DNA of 64,000 nt from Neorhodopirellula pilleata. GTDB lineage: Bacteria > Planctomycetota > Planctomycetia > Pirellulales > Pirellulaceae. The DNA is taken from assembly GCF_007859915.1 (NCBI RefSeq), contig NZ_SJPM01000009.1:114024-178023 (forward strand), in the 5' to 3' direction. Positions 27,542-36,342 of this stretch are shown piece by piece. Position 1 is the stretch's first letter; the number at the start of each line of letters is the position of its first letter. A program made the position numbers and the translations under genes. A model generated the notes under the pieces. That model searched no databases. It was not told the DNA's origin and was given only the letters and a program-made list of their open reading frames with translations.

Positions 27542-28843
27542 CTAGGTCCAATCGCGTTTGGCTCGGCTTTTTAAACGATTCGCTTCCTCATCGTTTTCGA
27601 ACGTTTCGCTCTGAGGGTCGATCGTCAGGGGGCGGTTCAAAATCCAAGCGTTCGCGGCCGCGTGACAGGCAATGTGCGATCGACGCATGACGGTCGGATT
27701 ACAAACCGTTTGCTCACGCGATTTGACACAGTCAAAGAAATTCCGTGCGTGTGCGGTGACGTCCAAACCGCGAATCCGTTTGCTGTTGGATAACTCTCGG
27801 TTGAGAGTTTCCGAGGAAGCAACCAGTTCGCCTTCGTCTCCCGTTTCGATCGAGCCTTCGTCGCCGACGAAACGAACCGGGCACGTCCCCAACCGAGTCA
27901 GCCAACGCGGGCCGCGGTCGCCGAAGGGATCGGCGAGGAAATCGACCACCAACTTCACCCCGTTCGCGTAAGTGCATGTGATGTTGTCGGGACCGGGAAC
28001 GTACTCGATCGGCATCGTGTCATCGGCGGCGTTGGCCCATTGGCAAAGATCGATCGTGTGGGCGCCCCAGTCGAGCAGCCTAGCACCACTATCGAAATCG
28101 TACTGACCGCGCCAACGTCCTTGAACATATTTCTCATTGTAAGGACGCCAAGGAGCCGGGCCTAACCACAAGTTCCAATCGCAAACTTCCGCGGACGGTG
28201 TGGGCTGGCCGGGCAACCAGGTGTTGTCCAGAGTGGGGATGTAGACGGTGGCGTAGAGTGTGTGCAACTTTCCGAGCTTACCCGACTGCGCCAACTCGAC
28301 GGCTTGTTGAAAGTTGGGGACGCTGCGTCGTTGAGTTCCCGCTTGGAAGATTCGCTTCGTTCGGCCGAACGTTTCGGAGATCGCTTGACAATCCTCGATC
28401 GTGATCCCACAAGGCTTCTCGCTGTAAACATCCTTGCCCGCTTCGGCAGCCGCGATCGAGGCGGCCGCGTGCCAACGGTCGCCCGTGGCGACGATGACCG
28501 CATCGATGTCGTCGCGGGCCAGCAACTCTCGGAAGTCCCGATAAAGTTGACAATCGGTGTTTCCGTAGTAGTCATCGACCAACTTCTTGCCCGCATCACG
28601 GCGTGACTGCTGCACGTCGGCGATCGCGACACATTGTACGTCCGGCAATGTCAAGATGGACTTCATGTCATACGTGCATCGAGGTCCGATGCCGATGACG
28701 CCGAGTGTGATCTTATCCGACGGAGCGATCGCATCTCCGGCCGCATACGCTTTGGAGGAAATGATCCACGGCGCGGCGGTGGCGATTGCGGTGGTCGCGA
28801 GGGTGTTGGTGAGAAAGTGACGTCGATCGGTGGGGTGGGGCAT
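27542..28843 (-). CDS. Tat-exported Gfo/Idh/MocA-family oxidoreductase
   Basis: About 433 residues from ATG at 28843. The frame is open 62 codons upstream, but that part only translates the heptamer repeat (LHSPLST units) and is not credible protein. The signal peptide has DRRHFLTNTLATTAIA. The NAD-binding fold starts ITLGVIGIGPRC; the conserved catalytic-region motif is YSEKPCG, with GTQRRS after it and LDWGAHTIDLCQWA later. Planctomycetes encode many exported members of this family, thought to act on sugars with a tightly bound cofactor. It forms an operon with the beta-propeller gene. Confidence 0.88.
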   Translation of the reverse strand: MPHPTDRRHFLTNTLATTAIATAAPWIISSKAYAAGDAIAPSDKITLGVIGIGPRCTYDMKSILTLPDVQCVAIADVQQSRRDAGKKLVDDYYGNTDCQLYRDFRELLARDDIDAVIVATGDRWHAAASIAAAEAGKDVYSEKPCGITIEDCQAISETFGRTKRIFQAGTQRRSVPNFQQAVELAQSGKLGKLHTLYATVYIPTLDNTWLPGQPTPSAEVCDWNLWLGPAPWRPYNEKYVQGRWRGQYDFDSGARLLDWGAHTIDLCQWANAADDTMPIEYVPGPDNITCTYANGVKLVVDFLADPFGDRGPRWLTRLGTCPVRFVGDEGSIETGDEGELVASSETLNRELSNSKRIRGLDVTAHARNFFDCVKSREQTVCNPTVMRRSHIACHAAANAWILNRPLTIDPQSETFENDEEANRLKSRAKRDWT

Positions 28844-28844
28844 G

Positions 28845-28951
28845 GGGGGATTGGGGATTGGGGATTGGGGATTGGAGATTGAAGATTGAAGATTGGAGAG
28901 TGGAGAGTGGAGAGTGGAGAGTGGAGAGTGGAGAGTGGAGAGTGGAGAGTG
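28845..28951. repeat. Heptamer tandem repeat in the leader of the Gfo/Idh/MocA gene
   Basis: About 15 units of 7 bp: three to four ggggatt, one ggagatt, two gaagatt, then about eight or nine ggagagt. The array ends directly at the start codon at 28843, so it occupies the place of the 5' untranslated region and ribosome binding site of the minus-strand gene. On that strand it is C/T-rich. Confidence 0.9.
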
Positions 28952-29049
28952 GGCGGGGATTTGGGTTGCTCGGGGCGGGAATGGTATGGGGCGAGTTTCG
29001 TTGTCGCCAATTATACCTGACGTGGTCACCGCGTTGGGATCTTGCTCGA

Positions 29050-29913
29050 TCAGAAACCAGCGGGCGTCATGACGGTGGCTTGCTCGACTTGTTGTTTGGT
29101 CGGATGCGTCAAAACCTGAAGTTCATCGGAATCGGGAACGTAACGAATCATTCCGAGATTGGCGAACGCGTCGAGCCACCCTTGCATCGGCCAGGCATTC
29201 CACCGCCTCCGAAACTGAACCGCGTTTCGCACGATCGCATCGAAATGATTGAGCGGCGGTTTGCAGACGGCGTGATGTTGATGGTAGGCCACCGCTCCCA
29301 CAAAACCGAACGGGACATCGGCCTGGCGGGTGGCGAAAGCGAAATCGGTGTCCTCGGCACCGTAGCCTGCGAATGATTCGTCGAAGCCACCGATCCGCTG
29401 GTAGGTTTCCTTGGAGACACCGAAACACAGGGACCAGAACTTCTCGTACTCATCGGACGATCGCAATTCACCCCGTGTTAAGCTCGGCTGAATCGGATGC
29501 CGAATGCCGGATTGATCCAAGCCCTCGAACGTCCAATCTCCATCAGTGGCACCTCGAGGAAGGTACCGAGGACTGCCCATCCACAGACGATTCTCGTTAT
29601 GAATTGCTTGAGCAAAGTGCGTTAACATGCTTGGCGATGGGATGCAGTCCACGTCAAGAAACACCATCGCATCGGTTTCGCATAAGTTCGCCGCAACATT
29701 ACGGGCGCTCGCCAGTGGCAGCGACTCGCCGCGCGCGATGACTTGGTCGGTAAGAATCTCGACCGACGGGTCATGACCTGGAACGACGACCTCCTGGTTC
29801 ATTCCTACAATGATCCATCGATGAGGCTTGATGTCCGACCGCAACCAGCCTCGCCATTGATTTTCGAGATGTTTTTGGCGTCCACGTACGATCGTCAATG
29901 CACTGATTTTCAT
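29050..29913 (-). CDS. Family 2 glycosyltransferase
   Basis: About 287 residues from ATG at 29913, with AAGGA upstream. GT-A features: MKISALTIVRGRQKHLENQWRG at the N-terminus, a DVDCIP metal-binding (DxD-like) motif near residue 90, and GGFDESFAGYGAEDTDFAFATR, typical of galactosyltransferase-like GT2/GT7 C-terminal domains. The start overlaps the end of the preceding glycosyltransferase gene by 4 bp (ATGA), making it the third gene of a glycosyltransferase operon. Confidence 0.88.
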   Translation of the reverse strand: MKISALTIVRGRQKHLENQWRGWLRSDIKPHRWIIVGMNQEVVVPGHDPSVEILTDQVIARGESLPLASARNVAANLCETDAMVFLDVDCIPSPSMLTHFAQAIHNENRLWMGSPRYLPRGATDGDWTFEGLDQSGIRHPIQPSLTRGELRSSDEYEKFWSLCFGVSKETYQRIGGFDESFAGYGAEDTDFAFATRQADVPFGFVGAVAYHQHHAVCKPPLNHFDAIVRNAVQFRRRWNAWPMQGWLDAFANLGMIRYVPDSDELQVLTHPTKQQVEQATVMTPAGF

Positions 29914-31025
29914 AATGAAATCCTTGCGGGTTGTCGGCGTTGATGGTGCGACCAACTTGCGACCTGATCGATATGCTCGGCCGCCTGGATGGCTCCGTCT
30001 TGAAGAAAGATTGCCTTCCAACGGGATGGATCGAGCTTTCGAGCTTGCTGGATCAAGGTCGGCCATTGGTGTGGCATCGGCCAATCATCCAAACCGATTG
30101 CAAGTTGCTCGCGGTTCAAGACGGCGACCTTTCGGAGTTGTTCGGCGAATGGTCGCGGTTCAGCGATCGCGATGAACTTGCTGCCCAACTGCCCGAGTTC
30201 CATGACGCTATTGTGCCCGGCTGCGGTCACCACGACGTCCGCCGCGACCACGTGCTTTGTCACATCATTGACCCAACCGAGGTAATGCAAATTGGAGGCA
30301 CGCTCGGCGGGTTCTCCTGGAGCGTCTTTGCCGATCACGACGCATTGACAATGCGGCAGCGAACTGGCGGCATCGGACAAGTGACGATGCACGTCCTGAG
30401 GCCCTCCGTGTCCGAACAAGAAGGCGATGGTAGCTTGGCGTGCTTCGTTCGATTCTGGACGTTCAATCGTAAAAAGATCACGCTTGTGGAAACCGTCCAC
30501 ATAGACCGTCTTGTCACGCACCCAGCGCGGCGTCATCTCGTCTTCCATCATCTCCGGAAAAGGAGCCAACAATGATTGCGCCGCTGCGTAGGCGTTCGTG
30601 TGGGCGGGGTCATCGCGCAGGCCGTGTTGACGCATCACGATTTGCGGTATCGATGCCAAGCGGGTGAGCATCGAGATTTCAACGGAAACATCCACGACCA
30701 TCACATCCGGCTTGGTTCGATTAAGCCAATCGGTGTAACGAGCCACGCGATCGGTCACGTTGTCGGACCATAAGGGAGCGAAATGCAAACCCGGAACATC
30801 GTTGGCGTGTTGGAGCCCCGCTTGCGAAAGTGAATCGTTGTCGCAAGCGAGTTCGAGGAACTCAATCGATGCCGGGAGATCCCACTTCATCGCCTGCCTC
30901 CGGCTGGCAATCACACTGGCTTCACTACGCAGATGATCCAGAATCGCCGCCGTGCGTTGTTTGTGGCCCATGCCGTGGTAATGGACGTAAAATCCGACAT
31001 GAGGACGCTGCTCAATAGCATCCAT
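29910..31025 (-). CDS. MurG/UGT-like glycosyltransferase (GT-B fold)
   Basis: About 371 residues from ATG at 31025; the stop of the previous gene overlaps this start by 1 bp (TAATG). The N-terminal GFYVHYHGMGHKQRTAAI resembles the glycine/His-rich acceptor loop of MurG-type enzymes. The C-terminal donor domain contains AADVVVTAAGHNSVMELGQLG and FAEQLRKV, corresponding to the nucleotide-sugar binding region. Substrates unknown. Part of the three-gene glycosyltransferase operon. Confidence 0.85.
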   Translation of the reverse strand: MDAIEQRPHVGFYVHYHGMGHKQRTAAILDHLRSEASVIASRRQAMKWDLPASIEFLELACDNDSLSQAGLQHANDVPGLHFAPLWSDNVTDRVARYTDWLNRTKPDVMVVDVSVEISMLTRLASIPQIVMRQHGLRDDPAHTNAYAAAQSLLAPFPEMMEDEMTPRWVRDKTVYVDGFHKRDLFTIERPESNEARQATIAFLFGHGGPQDVHRHLSDAASSLPHCQCVVIGKDAPGEPAERASNLHYLGWVNDVTKHVVAADVVVTAAGHNSVMELGQLGSKFIAIAEPRPFAEQLRKVAVLNREQLAIGLDDWPMPHQWPTLIQQARKLDPSRWKAIFLQDGAIQAAEHIDQVASWSHHQRRQPARISL

Positions 31026-32146
31026 TACGCAGCGATCTCGGCGGCGATCTCGGCTACCATTTCGGAGGTGGTTTCGGTGGTTCCTTCGTATACGGCCGCC
31101 TGACCATAGCATTTGAGGTATTGATCGATCATCCGGTCAAAACTAAACCGTTCTTCGGCAATCATCCGGCATCGTTCGGCCGAGAGGGTTAAGCAATGCC
31201 GAATGGAGTCGGCTAGACCGGGGATATCGTCCGGTTCCGCAAGACAACCGACGGAAGGATCGATGATTTCCGGCAGGGCTCCCCGCGCGAACCCGGCAAC
31301 CGGCGTCCCACACGCGAGTGCTTCGGCGACGACCAATCCGAACGGTTCGTCCCAACAGGGCGTGACCAAGGCAACCGCCGAGCGGCTGATCAGATGGCTC
31401 AACTCGTCATGGTCGCGATGACCGAGGTAACGAATCCGTTGGCTCAATCGCGGGCGCACTTCGCGATCGAAGTATTGTTCATCCGACACCGGCCCGACGA
31501 CGTCCAGCGCGATCCCCGCTTGCTCGGCCGCTGCGATTGCCAGGTGCGTTCCCTTGTCGGGAAGAATCCGACCGAACCAAATCGCTCGAACAAGACGCGA
31601 TTGACCAGGGGCGTTCCAAAACAGCGTGTCGACACCATTATGAATCACATCCTGATGATCGACCCAAGGACTCCAAGCGTCCGCATTGGCTTTCGAGATA
31701 TTAATGAACCGACCGCATCGCTCGCTCGAGCGATTCCGCAGTTCATCCACCATGCGAACCAGTGGCGGTGCGTGCAAGGTTGTGACCAAGGGGACCGGCA
31801 AAACCGCCGCGAATCGCAACGGAATCGGATTGAGCGAATGATTGTGAATGACATCAAAAGACTGACCGCTCAAGTTCATCATCAAACGTTCGTAAGATTC
31901 ATCCTCGACGCTTTCAATCCACTCGTGATGAACGCGGCCGAGTCGGCGATGGCTGTCGGCGATCGTTGAACGTTCGATGATCGATGAGAGAGGATGCGAT
32001 GGATCGGAATCGCCCGACGCAAACAGCGTCACGTCATGCCCGCGAGAGACGAGGCATCTTACAAAGCTATCAGTGAAACTTTCCAAGCCGCCCGCGAACG
32101 GCTTTGCGATCGGATGTTTCAGGTGCCCAATGATTCCGATCTTCAT
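31025..32146 (-). CDS. Family 4 glycosyltransferase
   Basis: A 373-residue GT-B protein. MKIGIIGHLKHPIAKPFAGGLESFTDSFVRCL is the typical GT4 acceptor-domain start, HNGVDTLFW marks the interdomain region, and FGRILPDKGTHLAI, PCWDEPFGLVVAEALACGTPVAG (EX7E motif) and GALPEI form the donor site. The C-terminus ends in a small Glu-Ile-Ala-Ala repeat. First gene of the operon with the two downstream glycosyltransferases; the products may jointly build a short glycan or glycolipid. Confidence 0.92.
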   Translation of the reverse strand: MKIGIIGHLKHPIAKPFAGGLESFTDSFVRCLVSRGHDVTLFASGDSDPSHPLSSIIERSTIADSHRRLGRVHHEWIESVEDESYERLMMNLSGQSFDVIHNHSLNPIPLRFAAVLPVPLVTTLHAPPLVRMVDELRNRSSERCGRFINISKANADAWSPWVDHQDVIHNGVDTLFWNAPGQSRLVRAIWFGRILPDKGTHLAIAAAEQAGIALDVVGPVSDEQYFDREVRPRLSQRIRYLGHRDHDELSHLISRSAVALVTPCWDEPFGLVVAEALACGTPVAGFARGALPEIIDPSVGCLAEPDDIPGLADSIRHCLTLSAERCRMIAEERFSFDRMIDQYLKCYGQAAVYEGTTETTSEMVAEIAAEIAA

Positions 32147-32543
32147 CGCCGTTGTCTCTCATATGTCAATTATCGAAAACGATCCGTCGTGTTAGTGAGT
32201 TCCTTCGAATGAGAGGCAATAGCAACGTGTGTGCCAAAGGTCGGCGATACCGATGCCCGTTCGCCGCGTGGGACGACGGCACCCGAGCGTTGCATTTGGC
32301 GATCGGATCGATTGATCAAAATGACCAACTGGGACCATGATCGTCGAATCACCCCGAGGGCATTGGGAAGCATTGACGACTCGATGGATGCATGATTGCC
32401 GGAAGCATGAGTCTTCACGGGCGCGTGATTTGCTGACATGGCTGAGGTCGCGTTGAAAGCGTTGAAAAGAAATCGTCGGTTCGTTCAACGCTGAACCGAT
32501 GCACGTCTTGAGCCAAACCCGCTTGTCCGAATGATTTCGCACG
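32147..32543. other. Intergenic region between divergent genes
   Basis: About 400 bp separating the GT4 operon from the MATE gene. An open frame on the minus strand (32192-32581) has no recognisable motif and composition unlike a protein, so it is not called. The region presumably holds both promoters, but no convincing -35/-10 pair was found. Confidence 0.4.
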
Positions 32544-33914
32544 TTGTCGATTCCCAAACCCGCTAAAACGAACCAAGACAAATTCGGTTATCGGGCTTTG
32601 CTGTCGATCGCCGTGCCGTTGGCGGCAACCGTTGGCTGTTTTTCGATCACGCTTTTCACCGACCGCACTTTGTTGATGTGGTACGGTCCGACGTCGTCGG
32701 CGGCTTCCGTTGCCGCCGGAAATCTGTACTGGGCGATCGTCTGCATTCACGTCACGGCGATGGGGTTCATTACCCCGCTTGTGGCCATGGCTATGGGATT
32801 GCGCCGCTCCCGCGGCGATGTAACGCGACGCGTTTGGTCGCTGGTTTGGCAGTGTGTTTGGTTGACCGCCGCTTGCGTTCCCGTGTTTGCTCTTGTGGCT
32901 TGGTGCAGCCCATTGATCTTCTCTTGGTTCGGCCATGAACTCGAACTTGCGCGAGAGGAAGCGATGTATTTTCGTACGCTCTTGCTCGTTGCTCCGGCAT
33001 CAATGTTGGAAGCCGGGCTAACCGCGTTCTTTGTCGGACGACGGATTACGAAACCTATTTTGCGAACCAACATCGCGTCGGCGTGCTTGAATGTTGCCTT
33101 GGACTATTGGCTGATCTTCGGCGGTTTGGACGTTCCCGCATTGGGCGTGTTCGGCGCGGCGATTGCGACCGCGTTGGCGATGTGGTTCAAGGCTGCGGTG
33201 TTCATCGCGTTACTCGTTCGCATCAAATCATTCCGGCGTCATGTCGGTGTCGCATGGCAACCACGCGGTGCGCTCATGCGAGAGATCGTTGTCCCCGGAT
33301 CCACGCTGGGGATTCAGCAACTGATTCGATCGAGCTTGTTTAGTTTTGTGTTGCTGGTTATTGGTGCGGCCTCGGTCACCGGTCTAGCCGCGACTTCGGC
33401 GGCGCTCAGCCTTTATCAGTTGCTTTCGATTCCGGCGATCGGTTTGGCGACGGCAATTACGGTGATGACCGGACAAGCGTTTGCAACCGACGGATTGCCG
33501 TTAGCCGGTGCCGTCGTTCGTCGTGGCCTGATTCTGGGCGCGATCCTTGTCGTCATGCTGGCATCTGTCTTACTATTATTCCCGCATCATCTTTTGCAAA
33601 TACCGCTTGGTGGTCTTGATGCGACTCAGCGGGATCAGATCGAACCCTGGGCGACCGAGCTATTGAGATACGCGGCCATCTACGGTTTGGTCGATGTGGC
33701 AAGCCTATTGTTCGGCGCGGCGGCGAAGGGCATCGGCAAGACTTTCATCATCTTGATCGCGACCGCGATTCCGGGTTTGGTGACGGTATGGCTCGGGCAT
33801 GCGTTTGCCCCCAGCGGTCCGTCGGCCGTATCGCATTGGTGGTGGGTGTTGATCGGATGGGCGAGCGTTCAGACGATTCTTGTCGGCTACGGAGTTTTTC
33901 GGGGGCTCAAGTAG
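32544..33914 (+). CDS. MATE-family multidrug/organic-cation exporter
   Basis: A 456-residue protein with about 12 hydrophobic segments arranged as two similar halves. N-terminal LLSIAVPLAATVGCFSITLFTDRTLLMWYG and the later IVVPGSTLGIQQLIRSSLFSFVLLVIG are the equivalent starts of the two MATE halves. Such transporters expel drugs or cationic compounds against Na+ or H+. TTG at 32544 is the first start after an in-frame stop at 32532 and no ATG lies close by, so a TTG start is likely. Confidence 0.87.
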   Translation: MSIPKPAKTNQDKFGYRALLSIAVPLAATVGCFSITLFTDRTLLMWYGPTSSAASVAAGNLYWAIVCIHVTAMGFITPLVAMAMGLRRSRGDVTRRVWSLVWQCVWLTAACVPVFALVAWCSPLIFSWFGHELELAREEAMYFRTLLLVAPASMLEAGLTAFFVGRRITKPILRTNIASACLNVALDYWLIFGGLDVPALGVFGAAIATALAMWFKAAVFIALLVRIKSFRRHVGVAWQPRGALMREIVVPGSTLGIQQLIRSSLFSFVLLVIGAASVTGLAATSAALSLYQLLSIPAIGLATAITVMTGQAFATDGLPLAGAVVRRGLILGAILVVMLASVLLLFPHHLLQIPLGGLDATQRDQIEPWATELLRYAAIYGLVDVASLLFGAAAKGIGKTFIILIATAIPGLVTVWLGHAFAPSGPSAVSHWWWVLIGWASVQTILVGYGVFRGLK

Positions 33915-33920
33915 ACACTG

Positions 33921-34022
33921 AGAACCTATCCGAAAAGGGGTCTGACCCTTTGGAGGCGAGTCGTTATTCATTCGTTCGAGGGTATCGCCGGAGAGGGTCA
34001 GACCCCTTTTCGGATAGGTTCT
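33921..34022. repeat. 29-bp perfect inverted repeat between convergent genes
   Basis: Arms at 33921-33949 and 33994-34022 are exact reverse complements, starting agaacctatccgaaaagggg, and enclose 44 bp. The right arm reaches into the stop codon of the minus-strand oxidoreductase gene. It can act as a bidirectional terminator. Its GGGTCTGACCC-type core resembles widespread REP-like repeats (recollection). Confidence 0.88.
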
Positions 34023-35031
34023 AAAACTCGATCACGATCTTGCCGACGTGTTTTTGAGATTGCATGTATCGGTATGCGTCGGGCGCTTCGTCGAATGAGA
34101 AACTTTGATCGATGACCGGTTGGATCGAATGCTGCTGCATCATCGCAAGAACGCTCTCGTGCATGTGGCGACTGCCGACGTAGATGCCTCGAATCGTCAA
34201 CAAGTTAAAGATGCTCAACAGCGGATTGACCTTTCCTTGCGGCGTGTCAAGGATGCCGATCAGATGAACATGCCCGCCGACCGCAGTGCTCTTAAGCGAT
34301 CGTTCGAGAGTTCCCGGGCCACCGACCTCGACCACGTGATCGACACCGCGGTCGGAGGTCAAACGTTGGACCTCGCGATGCCATTCGGGATGGGTGACGT
34401 AGTTGATCGTTTCGTCGGCACCATGCCCGGTCGCGACATTTAGTTTTTGATCATCCGACGACGTGATGATGACTTTGGCTCCTGACGCTTTGGCGAATTG
34501 CAAGGCGAACATGGAAACACCTCCCGTGCCTAAGCATAAAACGGTTTGGCCGGCTTGCAGGTTTCCCGATTCGAACAGAGCATGCCACGCCGTCACGGCG
34601 GCGCACGGCACACACGCCGCTTCGGCGAACGTCATCGATTCGGGAATCGCGACCAACGACTCTTCGGGAACATTCACGAACTCGGCGAGCACACCACCGA
34701 TTCCGCCCCCCAGCCCGCTGCGCAGGATCTCATCATTGGGAGGGCCATCGATCCACTTTTGTAGAAAGATGGGGCTGACCCGGTCCCCTTTTTTCCATCG
34801 TGTGACGCCCTCGCCCAATTTCGAAATGGTGCCGGCACCATCGGATACCGGCACGATGGGGCGATGGTTGTTACGCAGGTATCCGCCCGACGCGACACTG
34901 AGATCGCGGTAATTGAGCGACGCCGCGCGCATTTGGATTTGAACCTCACCCGGTCGCGGTTGCGGTTTGTCGGACTCTTGCAGCTTGATGGCGTCGACGC
35001 CACCATCGGAATCAATTAGGTAGTTTCGCAT
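34021..35031 (-). CDS. Zinc-independent alcohol dehydrogenase/quinone oxidoreductase-like protein
   Basis: About 336 residues from ATG at 35031 with AAGGAA upstream; the frame is open 43 codons further. Medium-chain dehydrogenase signatures: SLNYRDLSVASGGY, PVSDGAGTISKLGEGVTRWKKGDRV, TAWHALFESGNLQAGQTVLCLGTGGVSMFALQFAKASGAKVI (Rossmann glycine motif) and VGGPGTLERSLKS. The structural zinc cysteines are missing, as in the quinone oxidoreductase branch. It reduces an unknown carbonyl or quinone with NAD(P)H. Confidence 0.9.
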   Translation of the reverse strand: MRNYLIDSDGGVDAIKLQESDKPQPRPGEVQIQMRAASLNYRDLSVASGGYLRNNHRPIVPVSDGAGTISKLGEGVTRWKKGDRVSPIFLQKWIDGPPNDEILRSGLGGGIGGVLAEFVNVPEESLVAIPESMTFAEAACVPCAAVTAWHALFESGNLQAGQTVLCLGTGGVSMFALQFAKASGAKVIITSSDDQKLNVATGHGADETINYVTHPEWHREVQRLTSDRGVDHVVEVGGPGTLERSLKSTAVGGHVHLIGILDTPQGKVNPLLSIFNLLTIRGIYVGSRHMHESVLAMMQQHSIQPVIDQSFSFDEAPDAYRYMQSQKHVGKIVIEF

Positions 35032-35113
35032 CGAATTTCCTTGTTTCGCGTCTCGTGTTTCAAAGTATCTTCGTTCGTGGACTATGCTAGCCGATCCAGT
35101 GCTAACAAACCCC

Positions 35114-36340
35114 ATGCCACGCCTGACCCATCCGTCCTCGCTATCGACGACACGCTTCATGCCGACCGATTCGCACGACCGAACCTCGACCGACTCGCCA
35201 CGAACGTTGCAACCGCTCGGCCAGTACCGCTGGCCGGCGATGCCGACGGACGAATCGCTGCGCCGGATCAGTTGGAAATTATGGAAACGCTATCAACAAA
35301 CGAGCGAGGATCCGTTCATCGCTTCGGAGTCGTTACGGTTGGCCAACCGTCGCCGGCTCAACAAGATCGCAGCGCCGCCGGCCTGCGGTCCGGTAGTGCA
35401 GGAACTTCAAGCGACGTTCGCCGATTGGGCCGATGACGAGGATCCCGCCCGGTGGTTGCAATTGGTGGTGATGTCGCCCTGCGATTCCAACGACATCGTT
35501 CGTTCTTGGGCGGATCAGGAAGGCTATCGGGTGGTTTCGCCGCCGCCGCGTTCGGCGTTGCTGACGTCCTCGAAGGAACCGCTTGTCGATTTCAATTGCC
35601 CGGAGAAGGTCCTCGTGGTGCCTCGATTGGAACGATGGTTCTTGCGGCATCATGATGGACTCGGCCACGTTCGGCGGCTTCTCTCGGAGGCATCCGAAGC
35701 GAGGCGGCATTGTGTTCTCGGTTGCAATTCGTGGGCTTGGCAATTCTTATGCAAAGCGATCGGTGCAAACCTGTTACTGCCCGCCGGTTTAACGTTCGAA
35801 GCGTTCGATGCGGATCGCCTGAGGGCGTGGTTGTTGGAACTATCGAGCAACGATGAGACCGAAACGGATTGGATTTTCCGTTTCTCCAGCAGCGGTGAGG
35901 AAGTGTTCGCGAAAAATTCATCGAGCGATGAAGCCAACAACTTCTTCGCCAAGTTGGCCGCAACGAGCTTAGGCATCCCCTGGGTCGCTTGGCATTTATG
36001 GAGGCAAGGATTGCGTTTCGGACCGGATGATGACCAACACCGAGAAAAATTTCCTGACGAAACGACGATGTGGGTCGCGGCGATCGAGGAGATGCATCTG
36101 CCCAGCGCCGATGTGGATGTGTCGCTGCTGACGCTGCAGGCGTTGTTGATCCACGACGGTCTGACCAGTGTCGAGCTTGACCTGGCCACGCCAAGCGTCG
36201 ACGCCTCGAATATTCTACCTTCGTTGTTGGCGGCGGATTTAGTTGAGCGTGACGGCGATCGCTACTACGTCGCTCCCGCGGCGTACCCCGCCGTGAGGGG
36301 CAAACTCAACGACGCCGGATTTCCGATGGACAAACTATAG
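35114..36340 (+). CDS. Unknown protein coupled to MscS
   Basis: Between 393 and 418 residues; ATG codons at 35084, 35114 and 35159 are all possible. I do not recognise the family. Visible features: an N-terminal region rich in Trp and Arg, a hydrophobic-polar segment KVLVVPRLERWFLRHHDGLGHVRRLLSEA with CVLGCNSWAWQFL after it, which reminds me of the Walker B/sensor half of AAA-like ATPases, and a C-terminal winged-helix-like part (SLLAADLVERDGDRYYVAPAAY). No Walker A sequence was found, so ATPase activity is unlikely. It ends 2 bp before the MscS gene, suggesting a functional link. Confidence 0.7.
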   Translation: MPRLTHPSSLSTTRFMPTDSHDRTSTDSPRTLQPLGQYRWPAMPTDESLRRISWKLWKRYQQTSEDPFIASESLRLANRRRLNKIAAPPACGPVVQELQATFADWADDEDPARWLQLVVMSPCDSNDIVRSWADQEGYRVVSPPPRSALLTSSKEPLVDFNCPEKVLVVPRLERWFLRHHDGLGHVRRLLSEASEARRHCVLGCNSWAWQFLCKAIGANLLLPAGLTFEAFDADRLRAWLLELSSNDETETDWIFRFSSSGEEVFAKNSSSDEANNFFAKLAATSLGIPWVAWHLWRQGLRFGPDDDQHREKFPDETTMWVAAIEEMHLPSADVDVSLLTLQALLIHDGLTSVELDLATPSVDASNILPSLLAADLVERDGDRYYVAPAAYPAVRGKLNDAGFPMDKL

Positions 36341-36342
36341 GG

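Noticed and set aside
28845..28951. Possible CRISPR array
   Set aside because: The units are only 7 bp and have no unique spacers; this is a simple tandem repeat. No cas-like gene is nearby.
28844..29029. N-terminal extension of the Gfo/Idh/MocA protein
   Set aside because: It only translates the heptamer repeat and would place the Tat signal in the interior of the protein.
32192..32581. A 129-codon minus-strand frame
   Set aside because: Lies between divergent genes and overlaps the MATE gene start; no ribosome binding site, no recognisable motif.
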